A DNA stretch of 64,000 nucleotides from positions 34,873,851-34,937,850 of the forward strand of contig OY755047.1 of NCBI GenBank assembly GCA_963576565.1, read 5' to 3'. The stretch's first letter is position 1, and every line of letters starts with the position of its first letter. This document shows, piece after piece, positions 23,801-33,010 of the stretch. The position numbers and the translations under genes were made by a program. The notes under the pieces were generated by a model. The model was not told where the DNA came from. It was given only the letters and a program-made list of their open reading frames with translations, and searched no databases. The DNA is from Aspidapion aeneum. Lineage: Eukaryota; Arthropoda; Insecta; Coleoptera; Brentidae.

Positions 23801-24816
23801 TGTGACTGTCTGTTTGCAAGTAAAACTGTTTTATTTCGTGGATTACGGGGGGATCTCGAGAAGTTCCCTGGTCGTGAGTTTTGAACATTATCTTGTTTCA
23901 TAGACAAAGATAAAGATTCAAGAGACGTGCAATGTTGCTCTAAAAATTTGTAAATATCTTCGTATTTTGGCATTAAATTAGAAGCGTGATTTTGTTCAAA
24001 TAACTTACGCGTTCCCGGATCTAATCGATCCAAAAGCATGTTCGCAGTAATAAAGCACCAACTATGGGTCGCATATCCCATATTTTTTAAGCAATCAAGG
24101 TTTTCCTTGAACGTATCTAGCATTTTTCGCAATTCTAAAACGTCATCATTGGATAGCCGAGGTGAGTTTTCGATAGATTTCCAGTAAGAAACCGCACGCA
24201 AGCGCTTATTGTCATATCTGGAAATCAGCGTATCGTAGCAAAGTAAATAATTATTTCCTTCAAGAGGTATATTTTTAATTAAATTTAAAGCAGGGCCTCT
24301 TAAAATCGTACGTAAATATTTAAACTTCTCAATGTCCGAGCTCTTACGCGTATGTACAACCGCATTGTAAATCTCAATAAAGCTTGGAAACTCCTCAACA
24401 TCGCCTGAAAAAGGAGGGACATTTAACTTAGGAAGAGAAAATTCTGGTTCCGGAAAAATAATTGTTTGATTATTTACCTCATTGTGGCTTCGATTTATTT
24501 CTTCAGCCTCCACCTCAAATAAATCATAGTGCAAAGCCTCAACCTCTATGCATCTATCCAAAAAATCTTTTTGTATTTTATTCTGAGCTTCCAGAGCTTC
24601 AGAATCGTCTGAAATCAAGATCAGTAAAGCATTATGATGCTTTTCAAAGCTCTTACAACAAGAAGAAAGTTTTTTAAAGTTAACTTTAAACTTTGTGTGA
24701 GCAGCTGGATTTGTTTTCGCCTGATTGGCATAGTGTTCAAGCACACTCAACTGATTGAATGCAGTTTGACGCAAGGCCTTAGCCGAGCTTACCTTTTTTT
24801 CGGTATCGTTTACCAT
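20788..24816 (-). CDS. BEL/Pao gag-pol polyprotein, 1342 residues
   Basis: The frame opens at the ATG at 24816, the first long frame after the 5' LTR leader. In order it shows a helical gag-like region (about 1-310), paired CCHC-type fingers from about residue 345 (CFYCKAKNTHLIFSC, then CTNCMASFHQVNSC), an aspartic protease centre AILDNGAMCSF at about 484, and reverse transcriptase with FVSDISKMY and the YIDDC box at about 897. RNase H follows with FSDASERG (about 1074), RLELCAA (about 1117) and AFTDSMV (about 1149). It ends at 20788 through a frameshift near 20860, before the integrase. The catalytic residues are intact to this point. The protease has DNG where DSG or DTG is usual. Confidence 0.9.
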   Translation of the reverse strand: MVNDTEKKVSSAKALRQTAFNQLSVLEHYANQAKTNPAAHTKFKVNFKKLSSCCKSFEKHHNALLILISDDSEALEAQNKIQKDFLDRCIEVEALHYDLFEVEAEEINRSHNEVNNQTIIFPEPEFSLPKLNVPPFSGDVEEFPSFIEIYNAVVHTRKSSDIEKFKYLRTILRGPALNLIKNIPLEGNNYLLCYDTLISRYDNKRLRAVSYWKSIENSPRLSNDDVLELRKMLDTFKENLDCLKNMGYATHSWCFITANMLLDRLDPGTRKLFEQNHASNLMPKYEDIYKFLEQHCTSLESLSLSMKQDNVQNSRPGNFSRSPRNPRNKTVLLANRQSQKTPNSKQNTCFYCKAKNTHLIFSCESFLMKPIQERIDFIRNNKGCTNCMASFHQVNSCTSQKRCRFCFLNHHSLLCLKNNSPASVIASSSVTSSGSQTNPVENQITENKSIHAGTVLGDYDTLLCTALLHIRDAYGNWHEIRAILDNGAMCSFITKKCANALGLPKSNISLNVNGLGDMSTTPRHAVQCKIAAIDNKSKIFSLEPVLIDQVCDKMPSVSFNQNSLHYLTGLKLADPSWYNQAGIQLLIGADLYGSLLEEGRLYFGPDTPSCINTVFGWTLLGKMPLQNAAFASKNISTFMATISTPDLNNTLQKFWELEEVPTVEKNSPSDIFCEKYFEKTTIRDVDGRYTVSLPFKINPVDFGDTRTLALRRLYSLEKRLLNDKKLFTSYSQVMQEYLDMGHMRAVSPPNNSEIHEYFYIAHHAVIKESSSSTPVRLVFDASSHSLNKPSLNQALHTGPKLQGDLVKILLNFRLHKYCFVSDISKMYRMINVEENQHKYQRILWRFNSEESVQDYELKTLTFGVNCSPYLAIRTLLKLADDYQDLPLASAILKDSVYIDDCVVSCNDFDQIMLMKNQLIELLGRGGFELKKWALNEPKLLADLPATHIQTKDFSLDREDANSLKILGLRWNPQSDNFFYSVNYNTKICTKRNLLSTLAKCFDPLGFLTPVTFFAKNLIQYLWFIKLDWDQLAPPEIISKWKKFEEELKLFSDFYIPRMIDLSNFQFCQIVGFSDASERGMCAAVYFRIVYQNGDIKTYFVCAKSKVAPIKRISIPRLELCAAVLLAKLIQFIQNTFANKIAFQNTIAFTDSMVALSWIKGSPHAWRTFVSNRVTYIQEKIQPCDWIHVPSELNAADPGSRGLLPADLINCSLWWQGPEFLCKPQETWDFTKNNITTPKEALEEERKLVFAATIEPNFLDCLLNKFSNFLRLIRLVAFILRFIHNLRARKFNNEKIIINSTWLIQYELQNAIFVLIKHVQKNIFKTRFLYLSIINRCQRFLEN

Positions 24817-25318
24817 TTTAAAAGGTTAAAGTGTAAAGTAAAGCAATAGTTAACAAGGGAAGCAAATTTAAAAAATATATCGTACTACTTTTCAAATTCC
24901 CTCGTAACCCAAGATTCAAAGCAATATTAAAAGGCCAGCGGCTTTTAGCAAATATTGAGTAAAGAACAGCAAGTTTTTAGCAAAAAGTATAAATGCTAAT
25001 AAATATGCACACAAAATTTAGCAACTGATAAGAGTTTCTGAATTTGTGTAGGTACGCAAGGAAACGCAAGCCTTACATACATCGACAGCGCAATAATTTT
25101 TAATTTTGAAAAAAAAATAAATTTTTCAAAATTTGTATGCAATTTGTATATTGCACAAATAAAAAATGCAATGCAAGTTGGTACGTGCAACGTACAATAG
25201 ACACACCGTAGATAAAATGTAAAACCTAAGATATGCCTTGTCTCAAAAAGACGCAAAGTAAAGTCCTAACTTCAAACACAATTATGCAACTCTGAGAGCA
25301 CCTATTACGCAGAACGGG

Positions 25319-25338
25319 AAATCCGGCTCGAAGGACCA
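25319..25338 (-). promoter_or_regulatory. BEL primer binding site matching tRNA-Tyr 3' end
   Basis: The + strand here reads aaatccggctcgaaggacca, which equals the T-arm/acceptor 3' end plus CCA of eukaryotic tRNA-Tyr as I recall it. The template strand is therefore complementary to the primer. It lies 5 nt from the 5' LTR. Confidence 0.7.
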
Positions 25339-25343
25339 AAAAA

Positions 25344-26098
25344 TGGTCGGTCGAGACGTCTTTCGCATGAAAAAGTCAACAAACCAACCGAACTGTAGCA
25401 ATAGGGATCTCCAGTCCAATAGTTCCCACTCTTAGGTTACACTTTTGTGTTCTTAGTTAGGAATAGTAGCATAGGGAATAAGTAAAAAATGTAAAGAAAC
25501 GCAGCTCAAAAACACTTTGACTTACCCTTGGATGAAAGGAACTTGGTACATGGACAACTGCACAGTCGAATCCAAATAATTCCAATCAAAGTAGTAGCAG
25601 TAGCACATCAAAGCAATCCATAAAATGTTTATACACGACCGTGGTCTTAAAAAACACGCATGTGATTTCACTTGGCGATCAATATATATCACTGGTATGG
25701 AGAGTACCCCAAATATTCGCATGAGATCCGTATAGCAAGACGGACTTTGGAGCACTGCTATATGTAGCAATACAGCAGTAAGGTATGTATAAAATTAGGG
25801 AAAACTTAAATTAAAAAAGGATGGAAAATGGATATACTCAAGGTAGAAAAAGCAAAAATAATAAAGTAAAGTCAATGCATTCTTGAGCATATAATTCACC
25901 GCGCAAATTCAAATTTTTACCCTTTTTGTAGGCAAGGCATATCTTAGTAACTAAATTAGTTTAAACCAAGAAATAAAAGTAACTTTAAGTATAAAGTTTT
26001 AGCATAACTCTAGCAAAAAAAAAGAAAATAAAAAGCATTCTAATTTAGATAAATGTCTCTAAATTTTATATCTTAAAACTAAACGCCGGGACGAAGCA
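25344..26098 (-). repeat. BEL 5' LTR (755 bp)
   Basis: The element's upstream LTR on the minus strand. It is the same as 18783-19537 in length and in every position that I compared. It is followed by the second copy of the target duplication agtcc. Confidence 0.95.
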
Positions 26099-26103
26099 AG
26101 TCC

Positions 26104-26600
26104 AATCTAAGCTGCGTTTCAGTGCCCTTAACTTTTCAGTTTGCACCTTCTTACTTTTATCAAAATAACTCAAAATCGAAAAGAGTCAAAATATTTTTTA
26201 TTACGGTTTTAATTATGTGGGACATGTCTCTCTCGGTCCGCCTAACACAACTATTAGAAAAAAAATTCTTTCAAGAAAAAAAAAAGTTGAATTTTTTCAA
26301 ACTTGAATTTTTTACCTCCGTCAAGAAATTTCTGTTGAGGTTTTCATCTGACATACTTTTTTTATTTCTTTTAAGTCTGCCTATAGTTTGTTTTTAAAAA
26401 TATTAAAAAATATTGCAGGAAAAATCTGTACCAGGATCAAAAATTCAAAGCTCGTGCGTTATCCGCAAGATTCAAATATTTTGAACTACTCATGATGATG
26501 AACCACTTTTTTAAACTTCATTTGACCACCAATTAAAAATTTAGCGTTTTTAATATAAAATTATACAAACTTTCTTAAAAAATTTACTGCAATTATGACA
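26104..26600 (+). repeat. continuation of the 935-bp unit beyond the BEL element
   Basis: Directly after the target duplication the sequence resumes the unit as read at 17870 onward: a 'gcccttaactt' landmark, then a 'cttgaattttt' block and the aaaaatctgta landmark near 26420. Similarity fades near 26600. Confidence 0.75.
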
Positions 26601-27189
26601 GATACTCCTACAAATACAAGCAAGCCTATCGAAATTCCGATGCCTAAAAGTTATAAGAAAATAAGCATTTGGTTCTAACTCTATTTTTATTTTTTAAAAG
26701 CCAAAATTCAGAAAAATTATGGGTAGATACTGCATTTTCTATCCTACGTAAACGACCGGGGCGATTTTAAAACGGAGGTAATTATTTTATAATCATAAAT
26801 TTCTGTAGTATAAGTAATGGTATAATTACACCTACGTACTAAACAAGCTTAGTGTTTTGAAAGATATTGTGTTTCTATATTTTTAAAAACAAAATAAATA
26901 AAATAGGTAGTTTTTTAATAAATGGTAAATTTAGCAGGATTTTTTGTTTGTCTTTTGGCCATACCTTGGGTCGAATTAAGGGGAATGGCTGACCATTACA
27001 GGCAAATAAATCTGTTTTTTTTTTATCTTTTAGCACCCTTACTAACGTTTTAATTCCATTTATTTCAGGCTTCTAAATTATATTAAGAATTTATATATTT
27101 TAGTATATGACTTGGTAATTTTGTGAAAAAATCAAAAACCCAACTTTAAACATCTCATTACTATGAGTTACGAGCTATATGTTGATTTT
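26601..27189. other. AT-rich stretch between opposed arrays
   Basis: No gene or repeat was recognised. It lies where the orientation of the 935-bp units flips. Confidence 0.4.
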
Positions 27190-28912
27190 TTCATATCACT
27201 TAAAAGCCAGTCTATATTTAAAAAAAAAATTCCGGTGACCCAAATTTAACCGCAAAATAAAAAATCACCAACCATTTCAGTTTCGCTTTAAAAACTGTTG
27301 TTTTAAACCAATGTTTTCTCCAAGTTTGCGGTAGATTTTTTATTTTCTATTTTAAAAAAACTTAATTTCATATATTAGTTCTCTATCAGCAATACACTTT
27401 CAAATAGCCAAAAAATGGTTTTGTATTACGACCACTATATGGCTTCGATATTAGCTCACACTACTACTATACTATAATAGTAGTGTGAGCTATGGTGATC
27501 CTAATTTTTTCGAGAAAAAAAAAGTTGATCCGCTTTCAAAAATTTTTATATATCTTTGCCTTTCTGTCTGTATGTCTGTAACGACCAAACCGCATAACTC
27601 AAAAACCACCTCCCGATTTGAATGAAATTTGGCACCTAGGCTGGGTCTTGGGTCGAGATGATCCCATTTAAAAATGAACAAAATCCACCAAACAAAATCT
27701 AAATTAAAGGGTGGGGGTATATTTCAAAAATTAGAATTTATGTGAAAATATGGCGTGTGTGATATCAAACGAAAGGTAATTGAGTCTGGAGTTAAACAAA
27801 ATACATTTTAGATTATTTTTAAAAAAGGGTGGGGGTAAATTTTAAAAATTAGAGTTTAAGTGAAAATATGTCGTGTGTGATAGCAAACGAAAGGTAATTG
27901 AGTCTGGAGTTAAACAAAATACATTTTTGTTTTTTAAGAGGAAGGGGGAGGGGGAGGGGTAGATTTCAAAAATTAGAGTTTAAGTGAGGACATGGCTTGT
28001 GTGGTATCAAACGAAAGGTAATTGAGACTGGAGTTGAATAAAATATATTTCAGTTTTTAGTTATATTAGCTCACACGTACACTATAACTATAGTACCTAC
28101 CTAAAGCTTAGGTGCTTATATATTGGCAGAGTATTTTTTTTAGTGATAAAAACTAAAAAATATATAAATTTAGAAGCTTTTTTGCTCTCAATTACCAAGT
28201 ATACTTTTAAACAAATAACATCGTTTTAAAACTTGTCTGTAGTAAAATAAATATTTTTGGGAACCCAAAAATTAACACAATCCAAAAAATCCCCAGCGGT
28301 TTATCTCCAAACGCGTAATTTTCGCTTAGACAATCATTATATTGACCCAGCGATTATTTCATGTTTGCCGTAAATTTTTGAACATTTTGGATATTTTTTT
28401 TTATGCAGGTGAATTTGATATTTAGTTTTTTTCTTAAAAACGATAAATGCGCAATTAAATTATGGTCAAATCAAGTACAAAAAGTGGTTATGTATAAGTA
28501 GTCTAAAATCTTTGACTTTTGCGAATAACGCAACTGCTTATTATTTGTGACTCTGCTACAGATTTTTCCTTCAATATTTTTTAATATCTTAGAATGAAAA
28601 TTTCAGGCAGAATTAAAAGGGGAAAAAAAGTACGTCAGATAATATCCTCATTAAAAATTTTCTGACAATGTTAAACTTTTCTTCATTTAAAATTATTTTT
28701 CTTATAAAAAAACAATATTTCTAAAAGTTTTGTTGGACGGGCCGATAGAGTCTTACCTAACTAAAACCGTAACAATTTTTTTTTTCTCTTTTTGATTTTG
28801 AGTTATTTTGATAAAAGTGAGAAGGTGCAAAAATGATAGAAGGGCACTGAAACGTTAGCTTAGATTGGAGTACCCACTAACTTTTTTTTATTTTATACTT
28901 CTCTAAGGTCAA
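27190..28912 (-). repeat. 935-bp units in reverse orientation, holding an N1 repeat
   Basis: Part of one reversed unit spans about 27190-27450 (landmark cttaaaagccagtctat). A second spans about 28145-28912 (landmarks gtttgccgtaaatttttgaa near 28364 and gctacagatttttcct near 28555). The N1 repeat at 27451-28136 lies between them. Confidence 0.7.
27451..28136 (+). mobile_element. N1 nonautonomous repeat, copy 1
   Basis: It begins with a hairpin (tagctcacac ... gtgtgagcta, about 27452-27492), then cctaattttttcgagaaaaa, a short CTGT-type microsatellite near 27564-27581, and a 'ctcaaaaacc' block. Three tandem units of about 120 bp follow, each with tcaaacgaaaggtaattgag. It ends in a tattggcagagtatttt block. 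The same order occurs at 47389-48085 and, reversed, at 55246-55988. It has no coding capacity. I do not recognise the superfamily. Confidence 0.7.
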
Positions 28913-29241
28913 TGGGGAGATTTTTTATAATTGCAAGATCGCTATAACTCTGTTATTATTGGGAGTAAAAAGTTCAAACAAAAACTGTTCGGTTCGGTAA
29001 ATTATGGCCACTTTAGACCCACCATTAGTATTTTTTTATAGGTTATAATATACAGGGGGCGACAATCAGATCAATTTTTTTAAAGGGAACACCCTACATA
29101 TTTTTGTATTTTTAAGTTCCACAAAAAATTAGCTTTACAGACATATGTAACACTATGGCTCTATCTTTGTTAGTTTTCGAGATATTGACGATTGAAATTC
29201 CGAAAATTAGCAAATTTTAAATAGGTAAACGGTGCGGAGTA
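28913..29241. repeat. left terminal inverted repeat of the mariner-type transposon
   Basis: Inverted copy of 31532-31849, including the blocks ggtaaattatggccacttta and ttacagacatatgtaacact. There are scattered substitutions, and the outermost bases have decayed. Confidence 0.85.
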
Positions 29242-29399
29242 TTTAACGTATAGACTGTAAATAACAAACTGAAAGAATATTGACTGACAGTTTGATAAAT
29301 ATAAATAATCATCTTTGTCAATTTTCATAGAAATTTAAAATCAAAAGACGACAATTTTTTAAATGTTTTAATTGTTTTAAATCCATAAATAAATAAAAA

Positions 29400-29810
29400 T
29401 TAACGTAACAAATGTTCAAACCTATCACCATTGACTTCAATACATTTTTGAAACCGGTATCTTAAATTATTTATTGTTCTGGTTATTAAATTAGAAAAAT
29501 TTTCATTAAGCTCATTGACAGACAGTGATATTAATTCTCTGAGCTCTCGAGTATTCCTCGCTTCTAATCTGTAAACTTTATCTTTAAGGTGACCCCATAA
29601 AAAAATGTCTAAAGGAGTTAAATTAAAACTGTTGGGTGGCCAGCGTATTGTGCCGTTTTTCCCAACCCATTCATTAAAATTATTATTTAAGAATTCTTGA
29701 ACCTCATGAACATTATGAGGAGGAGCCCCATCCTGCTGAGAAATCAATCTTCTTCTTTGATTTAGTGGCAAGTCATCCAAAAAATTTTCTAAGTAATTTT
29801 GTAAAAAAAT
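29400..29810 (-). pseudogene. transposase C-terminal half (DDE/D domain)
   Basis: The frame reads MDDLPLNQRRRLISQQDGAP, then WPPNSFNLTPLDIFLWGHLK. QQDGAPPH carries the second catalytic Asp. The third acidic residue normally sits in a SPDLTPLD context, but this copy has SFNLTPLD, so Asp is replaced by Asn, 35 residues after the second. The domain runs to a stop at 29400. Frameshifts separate it from the WCGIL block at about 29860-29920. With the missing acidic residue this protein would not be catalytically competent. Confidence 0.85.
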
Positions 29811-29930
29811 TAAATAAATTTGTCGTTAAAGATTGCTCAAAAAAAAAATGGCCCAACAACACGGTCGTTCAGTATGCCACACCAGACATTCACGGATTGT
29901 CTTCCCTGTCTTTTAATTTCTTTTTTATAT
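29811..29930 (-). pseudogene. transposase middle block, out of frame
   Basis: The minus strand encodes KRQGRQSVNVWCGILNDRVV, the conserved block between the first and second catalytic Asp in insect transposases of this group. It is joined on one side to the hairpin insert and on the other, through stops, to the C-terminal half. Confidence 0.75.
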
Positions 29931-30886
29931 GGCTGTCTTGTAAAAGGGGGTTTTGCGCACGGAGAACACGATCTGAAAATGGCATTTTGCGCACGCTGTG
30001 TGCAAAACGTTTTGCACACGCTTATGTCATTTTTGCGCACGCCTATGTCATTTCTGCATACGGGTCTCCCGTCATTGTGATTTTTGTTGTTGTCACCCAT
30101 CAATATAAGTTGGCTTAGTTCCTTAGCAACCGTCACTGCTCGTATGTTTTGTCGATTAGATACGTCAAAAAATTGTTGAATTTTTAAAGTTTTGTTGTAA
30201 AAATGTCGGAAATAAAAACAAGTTAAATTAAAATTTGATTTTTCTTTCTTTATTAGCAGTCGTATAAAAAATATTGTAAAAAACTCGTTTGAAAACCTCT
30301 TTGCACACTCCCTTAACTTGTAGACCTCGCCTTCGGCTCGGTCTATCAAACTCTCGATCGTGTGCAAAGAGTCGTTTTCAAACCTTGTTGTTTAAATAAC
30401 TATTTTATACGACTGTCTTGTAAAAGGGGGTTTTGCGCACAGAGAAAACGATCTGAAAATGGCATTTTGCGCACGCTGTGTGCAAAAAGTTTTGCACACG
30501 CTTATGTCATTTTTGCGCACGCCTATGTCATTTCTGCATACGGGTCTCCCGTCATTGTGATTTTTGTTGTTGTCACCCATCAATATAAGTTGCCTTAGTT
30601 CCGTAGCAACCGTCACTGCTCGTATGTTTTGTTGATTAGATACGTCAAAAAATTGTTGAATTTTTAAAGTTTTGTTGTAAAAATGTCGGAAATAAAAACA
30701 AGTTAAATTAAAATTTGATTTTTCTTTCTTTATTAGCAGTCGTATAAAAAATATTGTAAAAAACTCGTTTGAAAACCTCTTTGCACACTCCCTCGACTTG
30801 TAGACCTCGCCTTCGGCTCGGTCTACCAAACTGTCTCGATCATGTGCAAAGAGTCGTTTTCAAACCTTGTTGTTTAAATAACTATT
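29931..30886. repeat. direct duplication of a 480-bp hairpin-bearing sequence, inserted in the transposase
   Basis: Unit 1 (29931-30410) and unit 2 (30411-30886) are nearly the same; the landmark ctgtcttgtaaaaggggg recurs 480 bp apart. Each has a 22-bp palindrome region (perfect at 29998-30019, one mismatch in unit 2) and a hairpin with arms of about 70-85 bp (30257-30415, and 30737-30886 truncated) closing on a ctcgccttcggctcgg loop. The open frames through it on both strands follow the symmetry and do not resemble genes. Confidence 0.8.
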
Positions 30887-31473
30887 ACAAAATTAGGGTT
30901 AGTCGTAGACCATAGTCTGCTTTTCTGTCTATTTGATAGACCACAAGTTGTAAACGTCGACTCATCCGACCACAAAATGTGATTTAAAAAACGGGGTTCT
31001 GCGTTTAGTCTTTCATGCATAAAGTGACAAAACTCTACCCTTTTTCTTTTCTGATCGGGTGTTAGGCCTTGAAGTTCTTGTTGTTTATATGCCCAATAAG
31101 AATTTGTTCTTAGGACACTTCTTACTTTGGTAAAAGACGTCAAGTGTTCCTGTCCTTCTTGCACTAATGCGGAAGATACTTTTCTTATAGAAATTTGTGG
31201 GCTTCCTTGAAAATGTAGTAAAATATTTAAATGAGCCTCTTCGTTTGGACGAACAACTCGTTTTTTTCGTTCCACAGACGATGTTTTACGAAATTTTCTA
31301 TATATCCTAAGAATTGTGGATATATTAGGACATTGTCGGGCTGGATACAGTTCTCGATATTCTCTCGCAGTAGCAGTGACATTTTTATTATTTTTCGCAT
31401 ATAAGAAAAGTATCTCTTGCTTTTCTGCATTGGAATAAAGCAACATTGTTGATAAATATTTAAAATTTGGCAC
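30887..31473 (-). pseudogene. transposase N-terminal half (HTH and first catalytic Asp)
   Basis: The frame begins at the ATG ending at 31473. It shows a helix-turn-helix region (YSNAEKQEILFLYAKNNKNV, then a C-PNISTILRIYRKF block) as in insect transposases of the DUF4817 type, a linker, and HILWSDESTFTT with the first catalytic Asp. Coding stops at about 30887, where the 480-bp duplicated sequence begins. Together with 29400-29930 it covers most of a transposase of about 350-400 residues. Confidence 0.85.
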
Positions 31474-31531
31474 TGACTATGTCATTAGGTATCCACACAT
31501 CTTAATATTGTCTGTGACTTGTCACAGGAAA

Positions 31532-31849
31532 TACTCCGCACCGTATTTAAAAGTTGCTAATTTTCGGAATTTTAATCGTCATTATCTCGAAAACTAAGAA
31601 AGATAGAGCCATAGTGTTACATATATCTGTAAAGCTAATTTTTTGCGGAACTTAAAAATACAAAAATATATAGGATGTTCCCTTTAAAAAAATTGATCTG
31701 ATTGTCTTGTATATTATAACCTATAAAAAAATACTAATGGTGGGCCTAAAGTGGCCATAATTTACCAAACCGAACAGTTTTTGCTTGAACGTTCTACTCC
31801 AAATAATTACCGAGTTATAGCGATTTTGCAATTATAAAAAATCACCCTG
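31532..31849. repeat. right terminal inverted repeat of the mariner-type transposon
   Basis: Partner of 28913-29241. The outer end is intact (caccctg at 31843-31849), followed by TA. Confidence 0.85.
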
Positions 31850-31851
31850 TA

Positions 31852-32840
31852 CAAACTTGTCAATTTTTATGAAAATCCCCCAAAAATTGACGAAAATGGC
31901 GGCTAACTGACCGACCAGTATACGATTTGGATAGTTTTTAAAAAAACTGAAAAAAACGCTTTTTTGCTACCACTTACCACGTATATTTTGAAAAAAAAAT
32001 CAGACCATTTAAAAGCCTGTCTATAGCAGAACAAAGGTTTTTGTGGGACCCAAAATTAAACGGAAACTAAAAAATCCCCAGCCGTTTTTCCTCAAACGTG
32101 TGATTTTTGCTTAAAAAACCGATATTTTGAGCCAGTGACTTTTCCATGTTTGCCGTAAATTTTTGAATATTTTGGGTTATATTTATAATATTTTTTTTAG
32201 AGGTGTAAATTTTTTATTTAGTTTTTTATTAGAACCAGTAAATACTCTTTTAAGTTTTTTCAAATAAAGTTTTAAAAAATTGATTTGTATTAGCAGTCCA
32301 AAGTCTTTGAATTTTGCGAAAAACGCGACAGCTGGGTATTTGTGGTTCTGCTACAGATTTTCCCTGCAATATTTTTTAATATTTTAAAAAGTATAGTATA
32401 GCGAGACTCAAAAGGAAGAAAAAAAAGTATGTCAGATAAAATCCGCCTCAGAAATTTCTTGACAGGGTCCAAAAATTCAAGTTTTAAAATAATCACTACT
32501 TTGGTAAATTCGTCAAAGGTTTGAATTTGACATTACTTTTTTTTTTAATTGATAAATATTTCTAAAATTTGAGGGACACAGGCCCATAGAGACAGGTCTT
32601 ACCTAACGAAACCCGTGATAATGAAAATTTAGTTCGTTTTTGATTTTGAGATATTTTGAAAAAAGTGGAAAGGTGCAAACCAGAAAATTCAGGGCACTGA
32701 TACGCACCTTAGAGAGACAAACCGACCAAAAAATGTTTCTTTACTTTTTTTGGGTCGATGTATAAACGTGCCAATGTTTATCAAAATCCCCCAAAAATTG
32801 ACGAAAATAGCGTTTTGCTGCCCGACCAGAAAACTTCTTT
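31852..32840 (-). repeat. 935-bp unit, reverse orientation, right of the transposon
   Basis: It resumes the unit cut by the mariner-type element and runs through one whole period. Landmarks are ctaccacttaccacgtatat near 31969, ccatgtttgccgtaaatttt near 32143 and gctacagattttccctgc near 32348. A partial next unit ends near 32840. Confidence 0.75.
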
Positions 32841-32941
32841 TCGTAATTTCCAATGAAAATACTGTTTTTACATTATAGTAGTTGGCTATTCGTTTTATGT
32901 TTCCTGAAATCCCTTGAACATTATGGAATGTTAATAACACC

Positions 32942-33010
32942 GAGAGTCCCTGTATGTTGACATATTTGGGTATATTAATATATCCAAATATGTCAACATA
33001 CAGGGACTCT
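32942..33010. repeat. 68-bp near-perfect palindrome flanked by 9-bp direct repeats
   Basis: The arms 32943-32976 and 32977-33010 are complementary except for one pair near the centre. The outer end is agagtccctgtatgttgaca. The direct repeat aataacacc lies at 32933-32941 and 33011-33019, as expected for an insertion with a 9-bp target duplication. Confidence 0.8.

Larger units (their letters stand above)
18783..26098 (-). mobile_element. BEL/Pao LTR retrotransposon, full length, 7316 bp
   Basis: Two 755-bp LTRs (18783-19537 and 25344-26098) enclose a primer binding site, one long gag-pol frame, integrase frames and a polypurine tract, all on the minus strand. The element is bounded by TG...CA and a 5-bp target duplication, agtcc (18778-18782 and 26099-26103). 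The polyprotein order (gag, aspartic protease, reverse transcriptase, RNase H, integrase) and the YIDDC catalytic box identify BEL/Pao. No envelope frame is present. The LTRs read the same along their length, so insertion was recent, yet the pol reading frame is shifted twice. It sits inside a 935-bp tandem unit in an Mvl intron, antisense to Mvl. Confidence 0.95.
28913..31849 (-). mobile_element. IS630-Tc1-mariner superfamily transposon with about 320-bp inverted ends
   Basis: The terminal inverted repeats run 28913-29241 and 31532-31849 and match over nearly their full length. The right terminus reads inward as cagggtgattttttataatt. A TA follows the right end (31850-31851). The left flank has aa, consistent with a decayed TA. 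Comparison with the uninterrupted 935-bp unit near 32750 places the insertion at a TA. Inside, a transposase gene on the minus strand is broken by a duplicated 480-bp hairpin-bearing insert and by frameshifts. Confidence 0.85.

Noticed and set aside
21026..24849. Plus-strand frames at 21026-21277, 22724-23014, 24462-24677 and 24634-24849
   Set aside because: Antisense shadows of the BEL gag-pol frame, with no domains of their own.
29765..30829. Several overlapping frames of 78-176 codons on both strands
   Set aside because: They follow the direct duplication and hairpins of the 480-bp insert. The repeated translations mirror the DNA repeats, and no domain is recognisable.
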